Below are positions 8,692-16,784 of a stretch of 53,799 nucleotides of DNA, one piece after another (within the stretch, counting starts at the first letter, position 1; every line of letters starts with the position of its first letter). The position numbers and the translations under genes were made by a program. The stretch covers positions 33,392 through 87,190 of the forward strand of contig NZ_JPUA01000011.1 in the NCBI RefSeq assembly GCF_002211105.1, read 5' to 3'. Under the pieces are notes generated by a model. The model saw nothing but the letters and a program-made list of their open reading frames with translations, did no database searches and had not been told where the DNA came from. The DNA comes from Halomonas campaniensis. GTDB lineage: Bacteria > Pseudomonadota > Gammaproteobacteria > Pseudomonadales > Halomonadaceae.

Positions 8692-9747
8692 TTATCGTTG
8701 CATAAATGCCAGCCAGCGACGCTCAGCTTCTTCGCCCGCAGAGGAGGCCCACCATTCGTAAGACATCAACACCTGACGCTCGGCATTTTCTGAGAAGCTC
8801 GGCAGTTCCCTGGCTCGCTCATCGGGAATTTTGCCTGTATCGAAAGCGGCCGGGTTGCCGGGGCCGTAGTCGATGTGCAGGGGCAGGTTGGCTTGATACT
8901 CGGGGGCGATGGCCGCGTTGATGAACTCAATGGCAGTATCCTGATGGGTCGCACCTTCAATAATGCACAGGTGCGTGTTCTGCAACACACCATCGTTATA
9001 GGTGAACTCAGCGCTGGCGCCTTCATTGATGATCGCGCTAACACGTCCATTCCACATCATCAGCATGTCCACCTCGCCATCGTAGAGCAACTGCGCCGAC
9101 TGACCGCCGGAAGTCCACCAAGTGGTGATATGTGGTTTGATTTCTTCAAGTTTGGCGAAAGCCCGGTCAACATCCAGCGGATAAAGTTCTTTTCGCGCCA
9201 CGCCATCAGCCATTAAAGCAGCTTCAAGTGTTCCCAGCGGGTGGTTGCGAAGGGCACGGTTGCCAGGATACTCCTCCACATTCCAGAAGTCCTCCCAGCT
9301 TTGGGGCGGATTACCCTCGAAGGCCTCCGGGTTGTAGGCCAGTACGCTGGAATAAAACTCGTAAGCGACAGAGTAGGGTGTTTTATACGCCTCGGGCATC
9401 GACTCGGCGTTGGGAATCCGGCTGAAGTCGAGTTCTGCAATCAGCCCCTGGTTACCGCCACGCACACAGTTCAATGGTGGGGTATCGACCACGTGCCATA
9501 CTGCCTGGCCGGTGGTGCCTTGCGTCTTGATCATCGGCCAGGCGTCGGAGGTGCTCTCCTGACGAATGGTGATGCCCAACGCCTTGGCAACCGGGTCGAG
9601 AATGGCCACCGTCTGCGCTTCCTGATAAGCACCTCCCTGAGAGACGAACGTGATTTCGCCATCGGCCAGCGTTTGCCCAGCGCCAAGCGTACCAATAAGC
9701 ACTACCGAGAAGCCAAGCAAGTATTTGGAGCAGTTAATATTTTTCAT
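8692..9747 (-). CDS. periplasmic substrate-binding protein of a polyamine-type ABC transporter
   Basis: The 351-residue protein has a signal peptide (KNINCSKYLLGFSVVLIGTLG, cleavage near AGQTLADG) and the fold of PotD/PotF-like family 1 binding proteins, with ITFVSQGGAYQEAQ early and LLYDGEVDMLMMWNGR in the middle. It would capture a polyamine or related solute in the periplasm. GGAGG lies 7 bases before the ATG. Normally such a gene is followed by two permeases and an ATPase; here only a permease stub remains, so the importer is probably not functional unless partners lie elsewhere. Confidence 0.85.
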   Translation of the reverse strand: MKNINCSKYLLGFSVVLIGTLGAGQTLADGEITFVSQGGAYQEAQTVAILDPVAKALGITIRQESTSDAWPMIKTQGTTGQAVWHVVDTPPLNCVRGGNQGLIAELDFSRIPNAESMPEAYKTPYSVAYEFYSSVLAYNPEAFEGNPPQSWEDFWNVEEYPGNRALRNHPLGTLEAALMADGVARKELYPLDVDRAFAKLEEIKPHITTWWTSGGQSAQLLYDGEVDMLMMWNGRVSAIINEGASAEFTYNDGVLQNTHLCIIEGATHQDTAIEFINAAIAPEYQANLPLHIDYGPGNPAAFDTGKIPDERARELPSFSENAERQVLMSYEWWASSAGEEAERRWLAFMQR

Positions 9748-9769
9748 CTTGCGACCTCCAACTGAGTAA

Positions 9770-10018
9770 GTGCCTCCGACGCTGTATCAACGCCCGATTG
9801 CATCAAGGAGCTTGTTACCCGCCACGCCCACAGCGATTGCGATCGAGCGGCTATGCCACCTGGTTCACTCACGCAAAAAGCCGCTAAGCGATGCGGCCAA
9901 GCAGGTGTGGGAGTGGATAATAGAAGAAACACGCAATGACGTCGCGAATGTAGCGAAGCAGAATCCAGATTTAAAGCTGGAGTCCTACCTAGCTAAAGGG
10001 CCTTGTTTAAAGAGATAA
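9770..10018 (+). pseudogene. possible C-terminal remnant of a LysR regulator
   Basis: An open frame of 82 codons ends with a segment (LCHLVHSRKKPLSDAAKQVW, then EWIIEETRND) resembling the last strand and helix of LysR effector domains, but there is no HTH and no convincing start. It faces away from the ABC binding-protein gene, where a divergent regulator would be expected. I infer a deleted regulator; chance similarity cannot be excluded. Confidence 0.35.
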
Positions 10019-10171
10019 AAATCTGATATGCATGCGCTCCACTCCGCCTATCTCCCTAGCATTAATCTAGCCTCATGCCTGCTGCGCTGCATTTTAAGTG
10101 CGGTATTTAGCCACGTTAGATATTAGTGTTTGGTCATGTAATATAGCCGGCTATTTTTTCACATTAGAAAT

Positions 10172-10198
10172 TAAATTTATCTGTAATCGTGCCGATAA
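10172..10198 (+). promoter_or_regulatory. sigma-28 (FliA) promoter of the chemoreceptor gene
   Basis: TAAA (10172-10175), a 15-base spacer and GCCGATAA (10191-10198) match the enterobacterial sigma-28 consensus exactly. It lies about 125 bases before the chemoreceptor start, consistent with control by the flagellar late-gene sigma factor. Confidence 0.8.
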
Positions 10199-10322
10199 TC
10201 CAGTGCCGTTGATTACCACGGTGACTGATCGCTATACGTGCTTAAACTGTGTGCTAGCCGTGAAGCGAGTGTTTTCAATAACCCAAGGCAGCTCGCTACG
10301 GGTTTAATGAGATACCTCCCCC

Positions 10323-12008
10323 ATGACCTCCATGCTATTTCTGAATCGAAGCGTCAAGCTGCGGCTTTCCGTGAGTTTGGGCGCCTTTATCCTGATGCTG
10401 ATCGTGGTTGGCACGATCGGACTCTACAATCTCAGCAAGACGAACGATGCCGTTACCGACACCTATGAGCAAAATGTGCTTACTTTGGCGAGCTTGAGCC
10501 AAGTCAACCAAGCGTTGCTCAGCACTCGAGTGAAGATAACGGCTGAACAACGTGACCGGAACCCAGCAACTGCTTTGACCACCCAGCAAGAAATTGCTGA
10601 AAACGATGCAATTATCGATACCGCTTGGGCTGATTACTACCCGGGCCGTGTATCCGATGATGTCGAGCGTGCTATCGCCCAAGATTTTATCGCCTCTTTG
10701 GGTGAGCTACGTGCCGGTATCGACGACATCAACGCGGCAATGATCGGTAATGACTTCGATGCCGCTCGTGAGATAGCTACCACCACGTTGCGTTCTGGTT
10801 ACACGGCGGTGCTATCGTCGCTTCAGGAACTGATTAACCGCAACACCGCTCAAGCCGCTGCATACAATCATCAAACGTCTGAAGACTATGCATGGACGCG
10901 TAACTTCGTCATCAGTTTGATAGCGGTATCGGTTATTGCTGGTATTCTGCTGGCGATATGGCTTATTCGCGGCATTATGGCACCGCTGGGTAAGGCGCAA
11001 GCACTTGCCAATGCCATGGCGGAAGGCAAACTGGATAACCAAATCGATATTACCTGCAGAGATGAGTTCGGTGACATGCTGAATTCGTTAAAAGCCATGG
11101 AAGCCAAGTTCTCCCAAGTAGTAATGTCTGTGCGCAATAACGCCGAGTCCGTTAATACCGCCGCTGATGAAATTGCTCAGGGAACTGAAGATCTGAGCAG
11201 CCGAACTCAGCAACAGGCCGCTAGCATTGAGGAGACCGCGGCATCAATGGATGAAATCACCTCTACCGTGAAGCAGAACGCAGACAACGCCTCAGAAGCC
11301 GACAAGCTCGTTTACGACGTGAGCCAGCAGGCCAACGCTGGTGGGGAGGTTGCAGGTCAAGCCGTAAAAGCGATGGAGGGGATCAATGCCTCAAGCCGCA
11401 AAATCGCCGGTATCGTGGGCTTGATTGAGGAGATTGCTTTCCAAACCAACCTGTTGGCGCTGAATGCGTCGGTTGAGGCGGCGCGTGCGGGTGAGCAGGG
11501 GCGCGGATTTGCGGTAGTGGCCAGCGAAGTACGTAATCTGGCTGGGCGCAGTGCCAATGCGGCCAAAGAGATCAAACAGCTGGTTGATGAAAGTATCGGC
11601 CAAGTGGATAACGGCTCTCATCTGGTCAACCGAGCAGGCAAGTCATTGGAAGATATCGTCAGCGGTGTACAGCGTGTCTCGGTACTGATGGGTGAGATCG
11701 CCACCGCCAGCCGCGAGCAGTCTCAAGGGATTGAGCAAGTCAACACGGCTATTGCTCAGATGGACACTGTTACCCAGGAGAATGCGAGCTTGGTGGAAGA
11801 GTCCAGCGCGGCAGGCCGCTCGCTGCAAATTCAGGCAGCGGCGTTATTGAAGGAGGTTTCATTCTTTAGGGGAGCGACCACTGGGCAGAATCAGGCAGCG
11901 TTACCTGCAACAGTGCGGCACAATGCCAGTCAGCCACGGATCGCCCAACGGCCGAAGAACCATGTTCTGGGGAGCCAGCAGGAAACTGATGAATGGGCAT
12001 CTTTCTAA
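10323..12008 (+). CDS. methyl-accepting chemotaxis protein
   Basis: The 561-residue receptor has an N-terminal membrane helix (residues 15-35), a periplasmic four-helix-bundle ligand domain, a second helix (about 195-217), a HAMP domain, and a cytoplasmic signalling domain with the highly conserved hairpin tip (AFQTNLLALNASVEAARAGE, then GRGFAVVASEVRNLA). The last residues, DEWASF, match the xWxxF tether that recruits CheR and CheB. It resembles Tar/Tsr-type class 36H receptors; the ligand is unknown. The start may be 10323 or 10332, as neither has a strong Shine-Dalgarno. Expression is expected from the sigma-28 promoter upstream. Confidence 0.95.
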   Translation: MTSMLFLNRSVKLRLSVSLGAFILMLIVVGTIGLYNLSKTNDAVTDTYEQNVLTLASLSQVNQALLSTRVKITAEQRDRNPATALTTQQEIAENDAIIDTAWADYYPGRVSDDVERAIAQDFIASLGELRAGIDDINAAMIGNDFDAAREIATTTLRSGYTAVLSSLQELINRNTAQAAAYNHQTSEDYAWTRNFVISLIAVSVIAGILLAIWLIRGIMAPLGKAQALANAMAEGKLDNQIDITCRDEFGDMLNSLKAMEAKFSQVVMSVRNNAESVNTAADEIAQGTEDLSSRTQQQAASIEETAASMDEITSTVKQNADNASEADKLVYDVSQQANAGGEVAGQAVKAMEGINASSRKIAGIVGLIEEIAFQTNLLALNASVEAARAGEQGRGFAVVASEVRNLAGRSANAAKEIKQLVDESIGQVDNGSHLVNRAGKSLEDIVSGVQRVSVLMGEIATASREQSQGIEQVNTAIAQMDTVTQENASLVEESSAAGRSLQIQAAALLKEVSFFRGATTGQNQAALPATVRHNASQPRIAQRPKNHVLGSQQETDEWASF

Positions 12009-12036
12009 GTCACTAAATTTCTAAGCCACTAAAAAC

Positions 12037-12066
12037 GCAGAAGCGCCCTTGTCTGGGCGTTTCTGC
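12037..12066. terminator. bidirectional terminator between the chemoreceptor and SDR genes
   Basis: GCAGAAGCGCCC and GGGCGTTTCTGC form a 12-bp stem (one G-T pair) with a 6-base loop. On the minus strand it is followed by GTTTTT; on the plus strand the tail is weak. It lies between two convergent genes. Confidence 0.75.
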
Positions 12067-12142
12067 CATAGGCTGCTGACGTTTGCTACCCGAAGCTAGC
12101 CTTCACTGTAAGCTATTCGCGTCTAACGCGGGGTTAATCCCC

Positions 12143-12916
12143 TCAAGCAACAGGCACAGTACCGCCATCGATTACGTACTCGGTACCTGTGATGGTGGCC
12201 GCCAGCGGTGACGCCAGAAACCCAATCAAGTTGGCCACTTCAGCAGGTTTTGAGGGGCGGCCAATCGGGATGCCGCCCAGCGAATTCATGATGATCTGCT
12301 TGCCACCTGCGTAATCGGTGCCTGCGTCTTGGGCAATCCGCTCGGCCAGCGCAACAGCGGCCTCCGTCTCGATCCAGCCCGGCGATACCCGAACCACGCG
12401 CACCCCTTTGGGTGACACTTCCTTGGACAAGCTTTTGCTATAGGTGGATAGCGCCGCCTTGGCCGCCGCGTAAGCCGTGGTCGATTCGGGCAGGGGGAGC
12501 TCACGCTGAATGGAGGTCACGTGGATAATCACGCCATCGCCTTGGGCCAGCATGCCTGGCAGCAGGGCGCGATCCAGCCGTACGGCAGGAAACAGGTTGA
12601 TGTCGAGCTCGCGCTGCCACTCCTCCTCCCCAAGGGCAGCGAGCCCGCCGCCGGGCGAGGAGGAGCCCCCCAGCACATGAACGATAATATCCACTCCGCC
12701 CAAGCGTTCGTTGACCGCATCGGCCACCGTGGCACAGCCTTCGGCCGTCGTCAGGTCAGCGGCGACAAACAGCTCATCAGGTAGGTCAGCGGGGCGAGTA
12801 CGGGCGGCTGTTAGTACTTGCGCGCCTTCTTCGCGAAAGAGTGACACCACAGCAGCGCCAACCCCTTTGCTACCACCGGTGATCAATACGCGTCGCCCGT
12901 TCAAGTTCAAGTTCAT
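12143..12916 (-). CDS. short-chain dehydrogenase/reductase
   Basis: The 257-residue protein has the classical SDR nucleotide-binding motif ([11 protein letters not shown], residues 13-23), the AADL segment, the catalytic Tyr-x3-Lys (AYAAAKAAL) and the C-terminal [18 protein letters not shown]. It should be an NAD(P)-dependent cytoplasmic oxidoreductase with unknown substrate. Its ATG overlaps the stop of the upstream SnoaL-like gene (TAATG), so the two are coupled. The divergent HxlR regulator at 13333 is the likely controller. Confidence 0.92.
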   Translation of the reverse strand: MNLNLNGRRVLITGGSKGVGAAVVSLFREEGAQVLTAARTRPADLPDELFVAADLTTAEGCATVADAVNERLGGVDIIVHVLGGSSSPGGGLAALGEEEWQRELDINLFPAVRLDRALLPGMLAQGDGVIIHVTSIQRELPLPESTTAYAAAKAALSTYSKSLSKEVSPKGVRVVRVSPGWIETEAAVALAERIAQDAGTDYAGGKQIIMNSLGGIPIGRPSKPAEVANLIGFLASPLAATITGTEYVIDGGTVPVA

Positions 12917-13242
12917 TAGTGGATCTCCAATGACTGGATTTGCGACTCAGCAAGCTGGAAAGCGTGGTCAAGTTGCACCGGGCTGCCGGGGAAGTTGCCG
13001 GTCACAGTGGCGGTAACCACCATCGTGTTGCCTTGATGGGAAACACTGACCGGCTCGACGCGATACGCAATCTTGGCACGGGTGGCGCGCAGCCAGGCTT
13101 GAATAGCAGTTCGCCCGCGGTGCGTCCCTCCTTCATCAAACACACAGGCATCTTGGGTAAAGCAATCGCCAAGGTGGGTGTCATCCGCACCGTTGCTGAT
13201 GCTGAAATAAGTGGTGATCGCGTCTGGCAGTGACAAGCTCAT
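12916..13242 (-). CDS. SnoaL-like (NTF2 fold) protein
   Basis: The 108-residue protein has the cone-shaped NTF2/SnoaL pattern ([40 protein letters not shown]). Such proteins are small isomerases, dehydratases or binding proteins of unknown substrate; the following SDR gene suggests a joint detoxification or catabolic step. The ATG at 13242 is preferred because GAGAG lies 8 bases upstream; in-frame starts also exist at 13251 and 13260 (TTG). Confidence 0.82.
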   Translation of the reverse strand: MSLSLPDAITTYFSISNGADDTHLGDCFTQDACVFDEGGTHRGRTAIQAWLRATRAKIAYRVEPVSVSHQGNTMVVTATVTGNFPGSPVQLDHAFQLAESQIQSLEIH

Positions 13243-13316
13243 GATGATCATCTCTCGCAAGGTAATGTGAGAGAATATTCTGCCTAGACTTACGCGTTAT
13301 CAAGAACGCACAAAAA

Positions 13317-13331
13317 GGTAAGTGGCTTACC
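13317..13331. promoter_or_regulatory. inverted repeat just before the HxlR start
   Basis: GGTAAG-TGG-CTTACC has perfect 6-base arms and ends one base before the HxlR ATG. It may be the regulator's operator or a hairpin masking the weak ribosome-binding region. Confidence 0.4.
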
Positions 13332-13332
13332 A

Positions 13333-13707
13333 ATGAGAAAGATTTATACGCCCACTACCGCCGCAAGCGATGTGGAAAATGTATTAAAAATGCTGGAAGG
13401 GCGCTGGAAGCTCATTATTCTCTTTCATCTCTTCGATGGAAAAGTGCAGCGCTACTCCGATTTCGAAAAACTCATCCCTGACATCTCCCAGAAAATGCTG
13501 GCCCAACAGCTGCGCCAACTGGAAGCGGATGGCATCGTGGCCCGAAAGGTCTACCCCCAGGTGCCGCCGAAAGTGGAGTACCGCCTGACCGAATGGGGGC
13601 AAACGCTCTGCCCGGCGCTGGATGCCTTGCTGAAATGGGCAGAGCAGAAGGAGCACTTCAACCACCCTGACGAGCAGAATGAACAAGACGATACCACCAC
13701 CCAATGA
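13333..13707 (+). CDS. HxlR-family transcriptional regulator
   Basis: The 124-residue protein is a single winged-helix HxlR domain (MLEGRWKLIILFHLFDGKVQ, ISQKMLAQQLRQLEADGIV, VEYRLTEWG). HxlR proteins are small dimeric regulators that often sense redox or reactive carbonyl stress through a cysteine; here the only Cys (LCPALDA) lies in the C-terminal helix rather than near the N-terminus. It is divergent from the SnoaL-SDR operon and probably regulates it. No good Shine-Dalgarno is seen. Confidence 0.9.
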   Translation: MRKIYTPTTAASDVENVLKMLEGRWKLIILFHLFDGKVQRYSDFEKLIPDISQKMLAQQLRQLEADGIVARKVYPQVPPKVEYRLTEWGQTLCPALDALLKWAEQKEHFNHPDEQNEQDDTTTQ

Positions 13708-13717
13708 GAGCCGCCTG

Positions 13718-14149
13718 ATGCACTACCGCACCATGACCATCAACGATTACGAAGCCGCCATTGCCCTGTGGAGCGAAAGTGAAGGCGTGCGCCTGCGTGA
13801 TGCCGATTCCCGAGAGGGGATTGAGCGATACCTGCTGCGCAACCCCGGCCTGAGCTTCGTGGCAGAAGTCGAAGGAAAGCTGGTGGGAACGATCATGGCG
13901 GGCCACGATGGCAAGCGCGGCTATGTTCAGCACTTGTCGGTGGCGGATTCCCATCGCCGGTTAGGCATCGCCATGCGGTTGGTAGACCTCTGCATGGAAG
14001 CGCTAAAGCATGAAGGCATCCTGAAATCACACCTAATGATTCTCCCCGAGAACGAAGCCGCCCAGCAGTTCTGGTCAAACCAAGGCTGGGCCTACCGATC
14101 CGATATTTTGCTTTACTCGTTTGTGAATGGGGATAATGCAAATATCTAG
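13718..14149 (+). CDS. GNAT-family N-acetyltransferase
   Basis: The product from the ATG at 13718 is 143 residues and has the GNAT fold: FVAEVEGKLVGTIMAG, the acetyl-CoA loop region HLSVADSHRRLGIAMRLVD and AAQQFWSNQGWAY. The loop reads HRRLGIA rather than the usual R/QxxGxG/A, a mild deviation. An in-frame start at 13679 overlaps the HxlR gene and looks unlikely. It starts 10 bases after HxlR, so the two may be cotranscribed. The substrate is unknown. Confidence 0.88.
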   Translation: MHYRTMTINDYEAAIALWSESEGVRLRDADSREGIERYLLRNPGLSFVAEVEGKLVGTIMAGHDGKRGYVQHLSVADSHRRLGIAMRLVDLCMEALKHEGILKSHLMILPENEAAQQFWSNQGWAYRSDILLYSFVNGDNANI

Positions 14150-14167
14150 ATCAGGACTGTCATACCC

Positions 14168-14197
14168 TTGTCGGTTCGCCAGCTTTTTTTGTACTAT
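14168..14197 (+). promoter_or_regulatory. candidate sigma-70 promoter for the ABC-F gene
   Basis: TTGTCG (14168-14173) and TACTAT (14192-14197) are 18 bases apart. Transcription from about 14204 would give a 120-base leader containing the structured region at 14236-14311. Confidence 0.4.
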
Positions 14198-14235
14198 GAT
14201 GGCTCTTTCAGCGCTAAACAGAGGTAGTTGTCCAA

Positions 14236-14311
14236 ATGAACCATTGATGCCCGCCGTTGCAATGACGGCCAGTCTCCATTAGCCCCTGACCCAGGGGGAG
14301 AACTCGGCATC
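14236..14311 (+). promoter_or_regulatory. structured leader with two tiny overlapping uORFs before the ABC-F gene
   Basis: GATGCC (14246-14251) can pair with GGCATC (14306-14311), enclosing two hairpins: GCCGT/ACGGC (14253-14257 with 14265-14269) and CCCCTG/CAGGGG (14283-14288 with 14292-14297). Together they form a three-way junction. The same stretch has a three-codon uORF (14236-14247, after AGAGGT) whose TGA overlaps the ATG of an 11-codon uORF (14247-14282, MPAVAMTASLH). Leader-peptide or structure-based attenuation is common for antibiotic-resistance ABC-F genes. I do not recognise it as a named riboswitch. Confidence 0.45.
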
Positions 14312-14324
14312 GCTGGAATCAACT

Positions 14325-15944
14325 ATGACCACTACCCCTCTCACCTTAAAAGGTGTCTCCTACGTTTTGTCGGATGGCAGAACGCTTTTCACCGACCTTC
14401 ATGAGCAGTTCGATGCACGCCCAACAGGGCTGGTTGGGCGCAATGGTATCGGTAAAACAGTATTAGCCCAAATTCTCGCGGGTCTGTTGCAACCCACCGC
14501 CGGCGACTGTCAGCGCCCCAGCAGCGTGCATTACCTTGCCCAGCAAGTGGCCCATCCGAAGGGGGCTTCTGTCGCCGATCTCGCAGGTATTCAACTAACG
14601 CTGGATGCGCTGGCGCGCATTGAGGCTGGCAGCACTGCCATAGAGGATTTTGAGGCCGTGGATGAGCGTTGGGATTTGCCCCAGCGATTTCGCCATGAAC
14701 TTGAATGCAACGGCTTGGGCTATCTTGAGGCTACAACACCGGCCAGCACACTGAGCGGTGGGGAAACCATGCGGGTTGCCTTAATGGGCGCCATGCTCTC
14801 GAATGCCGATTTCCTGATTCTTGATGAGCCAAGCAACCATCTCGACCGACCAAACCGCCAAGCACTCATCGAACAACTGCAACGCTGGCCGCGTGGGTTG
14901 ATTGTGATCAGCCATGACCGGCAATTGCTGGAAGCCATGGAACGTATTGTAGAACTGACCCCCTCAGGGCTGCACAGTTATGGCGGCAACTACACCTTCT
15001 ATGCAGAGGCGAAAGCACACGAGCAGCGAAATGCGATTGACCAACTCAATAGGCACAAGCTAGAGCGCCAACGCCAAGAAAGGGCGATGCGTAAGCAGCG
15101 TGAACGCCAGGAGAAACGGCAGGCCCGCGGAAATCGGCAGGGCAAGGAGGCCAACCAGGCCAAAGTAATACTGGATGGCCAGAAAGAGCGCAGCGAGAAC
15201 TCCATCGGCTCATTGCGCCAAAAGCAGGCAGCCAGCCGTGATCAGCTTAACCAGCGCGTGCGGGAAGCGGCAAAACAGGTTGAAAGCGAAGCGCACATCA
15301 CCCTGCATGGGATACCCGTTAATCAGGTCGCCAAGCGCTGTTTGGCAGAATTGGAGAGGGTAGAGTTACCGTTCGTCATGGGAGCCACTCGTCACATTAG
15401 CTTACTGCTGAGAGGGCAACAGCGCATAGGGGTTGTAGGCCCCAACGGCTGCGGTAAATCCACGCTGCTTCGCGTGCTAGCGGGCCAGATCGAACCATTA
15501 TCCGGAACCTGCAAGGTGACCCCAGAAAAGGCTTATCTCGACCAGCGACTGGAGAATCTTGAGCCGGAAAAAACCGTGCTCGAACAGCTGCAACTGGCTA
15601 ACCACTCAACAACGGAGGGTGAGCTGCGCATGCTACTGGCCCAGTTAGGCCTGGATGCGCAGAAGATCACCACGCCCAGCGGACTGCTTAGCGGCGGTGA
15701 GCGCCTAAAAGGGGCGCTGGCCTGCATCCTCTACGCCGATTCGCCCCCGCAATTGTTGCTGCTCGACGAGCCCAATAACCACCTCGACCTGCCATCGGCA
15801 CAGGCACTGGAAACCCTGCTGCGCAGTTACCAAGGTGCGTTAGTGGTGGTATCCCATGACGATGCTTTTCTGGAAAACCTCGCCCTGACAGACCGCCTGA
15901 TGGCAACCGAGCAAGGGTGGCATTTGGAGCCTCAATCCAGTTGA
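14325..15944 (+). CDS. ABC-F family ATPase
   Basis: The 539-residue cytoplasmic protein has two ABC cassettes and no membrane segments. It shows Walker A GRNGIGKT (38-45), signature LSGGE and Walker B FLILDEPSNHLD in the first half; a charged Arg/Gln-rich linker (about 225-330); then GPNGCGKS (about 373-380), LSGGER and LLLLDEPNNHLD. ABC-F proteins act on ribosomes, either as translation factors such as EttA/Uup or as target-protection resistance factors. The linker and short C-terminus do not match EttA, Uup or YheS well, so this is a less-studied subgroup. The structured leader upstream would be consistent with inducible expression. Confidence 0.93.
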   Translation: MTTTPLTLKGVSYVLSDGRTLFTDLHEQFDARPTGLVGRNGIGKTVLAQILAGLLQPTAGDCQRPSSVHYLAQQVAHPKGASVADLAGIQLTLDALARIEAGSTAIEDFEAVDERWDLPQRFRHELECNGLGYLEATTPASTLSGGETMRVALMGAMLSNADFLILDEPSNHLDRPNRQALIEQLQRWPRGLIVISHDRQLLEAMERIVELTPSGLHSYGGNYTFYAEAKAHEQRNAIDQLNRHKLERQRQERAMRKQRERQEKRQARGNRQGKEANQAKVILDGQKERSENSIGSLRQKQAASRDQLNQRVREAAKQVESEAHITLHGIPVNQVAKRCLAELERVELPFVMGATRHISLLLRGQQRIGVVGPNGCGKSTLLRVLAGQIEPLSGTCKVTPEKAYLDQRLENLEPEKTVLEQLQLANHSTTEGELRMLLAQLGLDAQKITTPSGLLSGGERLKGALACILYADSPPQLLLLDEPNNHLDLPSAQALETLLRSYQGALVVVSHDDAFLENLALTDRLMATEQGWHLEPQSS

Positions 15945-16321
15945 GCTTCTATCGCGGTCTTATCGATCACCGACCAGACTTCCTGAATCTTATTATCTTG
16001 GAAGCGGTAGAACGCGTTCTCGCAAAACGTCACTTTTTGCCCATTGATAGGTAAGCCCAGGAAGTTGCCTTTAGGCGTGACATCGAATCGCAGCCTGCAC
16101 GCGACATGGGGTGAATCAACGGCCAAAAGCTCAATGTTGAAGTGAAGATCAGGTATCTGCTCGTAATCGGCTTCCAGCATGGCGCGATAGCCATCCACTC
16201 CTAGGCGCTTGCCGTTGTGGTGGGCATCGTCATGCACGAACTGGTCTAGGCTCGTCCAGTCCTGATTATTGAGGCAGGTGATGTAATCACGGTAAGTTGC
16301 TTCCAGGTCACGTTTGTTCAT
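15932..16321 (-). CDS. SnoaL-like ester-cyclase-type protein
   Basis: From the ATG at 16321 the product is 129 residues with the NTF2/SnoaL pattern (YRDYITCLNNQDWTSLDQFV, GVDGYRAMLEADYEQIPDLH and ENAFYRFQDNKIQEVWSVID). The start is supported by GGAG about 8 bases upstream; an open in-frame extension to 16420 lacks such a site. Its 3' end overlaps the convergent ABC-F gene by 13 bases. The substrate is unknown. Confidence 0.85.
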   Translation of the reverse strand: MNKRDLEATYRDYITCLNNQDWTSLDQFVHDDAHHNGKRLGVDGYRAMLEADYEQIPDLHFNIELLAVDSPHVACRLRFDVTPKGNFLGLPINGQKVTFCENAFYRFQDNKIQEVWSVIDKTAIEAQLD

Positions 16322-16422
16322 CCTGGTTCTCCTTTCCTGGGCAGGCGTGAAGGCATTCTCGCCAAGGGTACACAGGCTCAGTATCATAAACAGCCTAAAC
16401 CAAGCCACAGAAGTCATCATTC

Positions 16423-16758
16423 ATGTCGTGCCCACCTTGCCCCCATTGCCAATCCGATTTCGTTTATCAGGATCAAAGCCTGTTCATCTGCCCCGAGTGC
16501 GCCCACGAATGGAACCCTTCTGAGGCTGAGGCAGAAGACACCGTGACGGTAAAAGATGCCCACGGTACGCTGTTAGCGGAAGGCGACAAGGTAACGATGA
16601 TCAAAGACCTCAAGGTCAAAGGCAGCTCACTGGTACTCAAAGTGGGCACCAAAGCCGTTATCAAGCGGCTCGTGGATAGCAAGGATCACCAACTGGACTG
16701 CAAAGTCGACGGCGTCGGCGACATGATGGTGACCGCCCATTTTGTGAAGAAGGCCTGA
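16423..16758 (+). CDS. PhnA/YjdM-family zinc-ribbon protein
   Basis: The 111-residue protein has an N-terminal zinc ribbon with two CxxC pairs (CPHC and CPEC, about 18 residues apart) followed by the PhnA domain (VTVKDAHGTLLAEGDKVTMI, DLKVKGSSLVLKVGT). The family was once linked to alkylphosphonate use but its role is unsettled. At 111 residues it is the usual length. Confidence 0.92.
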   Translation: MSCPPCPHCQSDFVYQDQSLFICPECAHEWNPSEAEAEDTVTVKDAHGTLLAEGDKVTMIKDLKVKGSSLVLKVGTKAVIKRLVDSKDHQLDCKVDGVGDMMVTAHFVKKA

Positions 16759-16784
16759 CTAAAATCTGAACTTACCTGATAAGC

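Noticed and set aside
10098..10307. Open frame of 69 codons before the chemoreceptor gene
   Set aside because: It overlaps the sigma-28 promoter, has no ribosome-binding site and resembles no protein.
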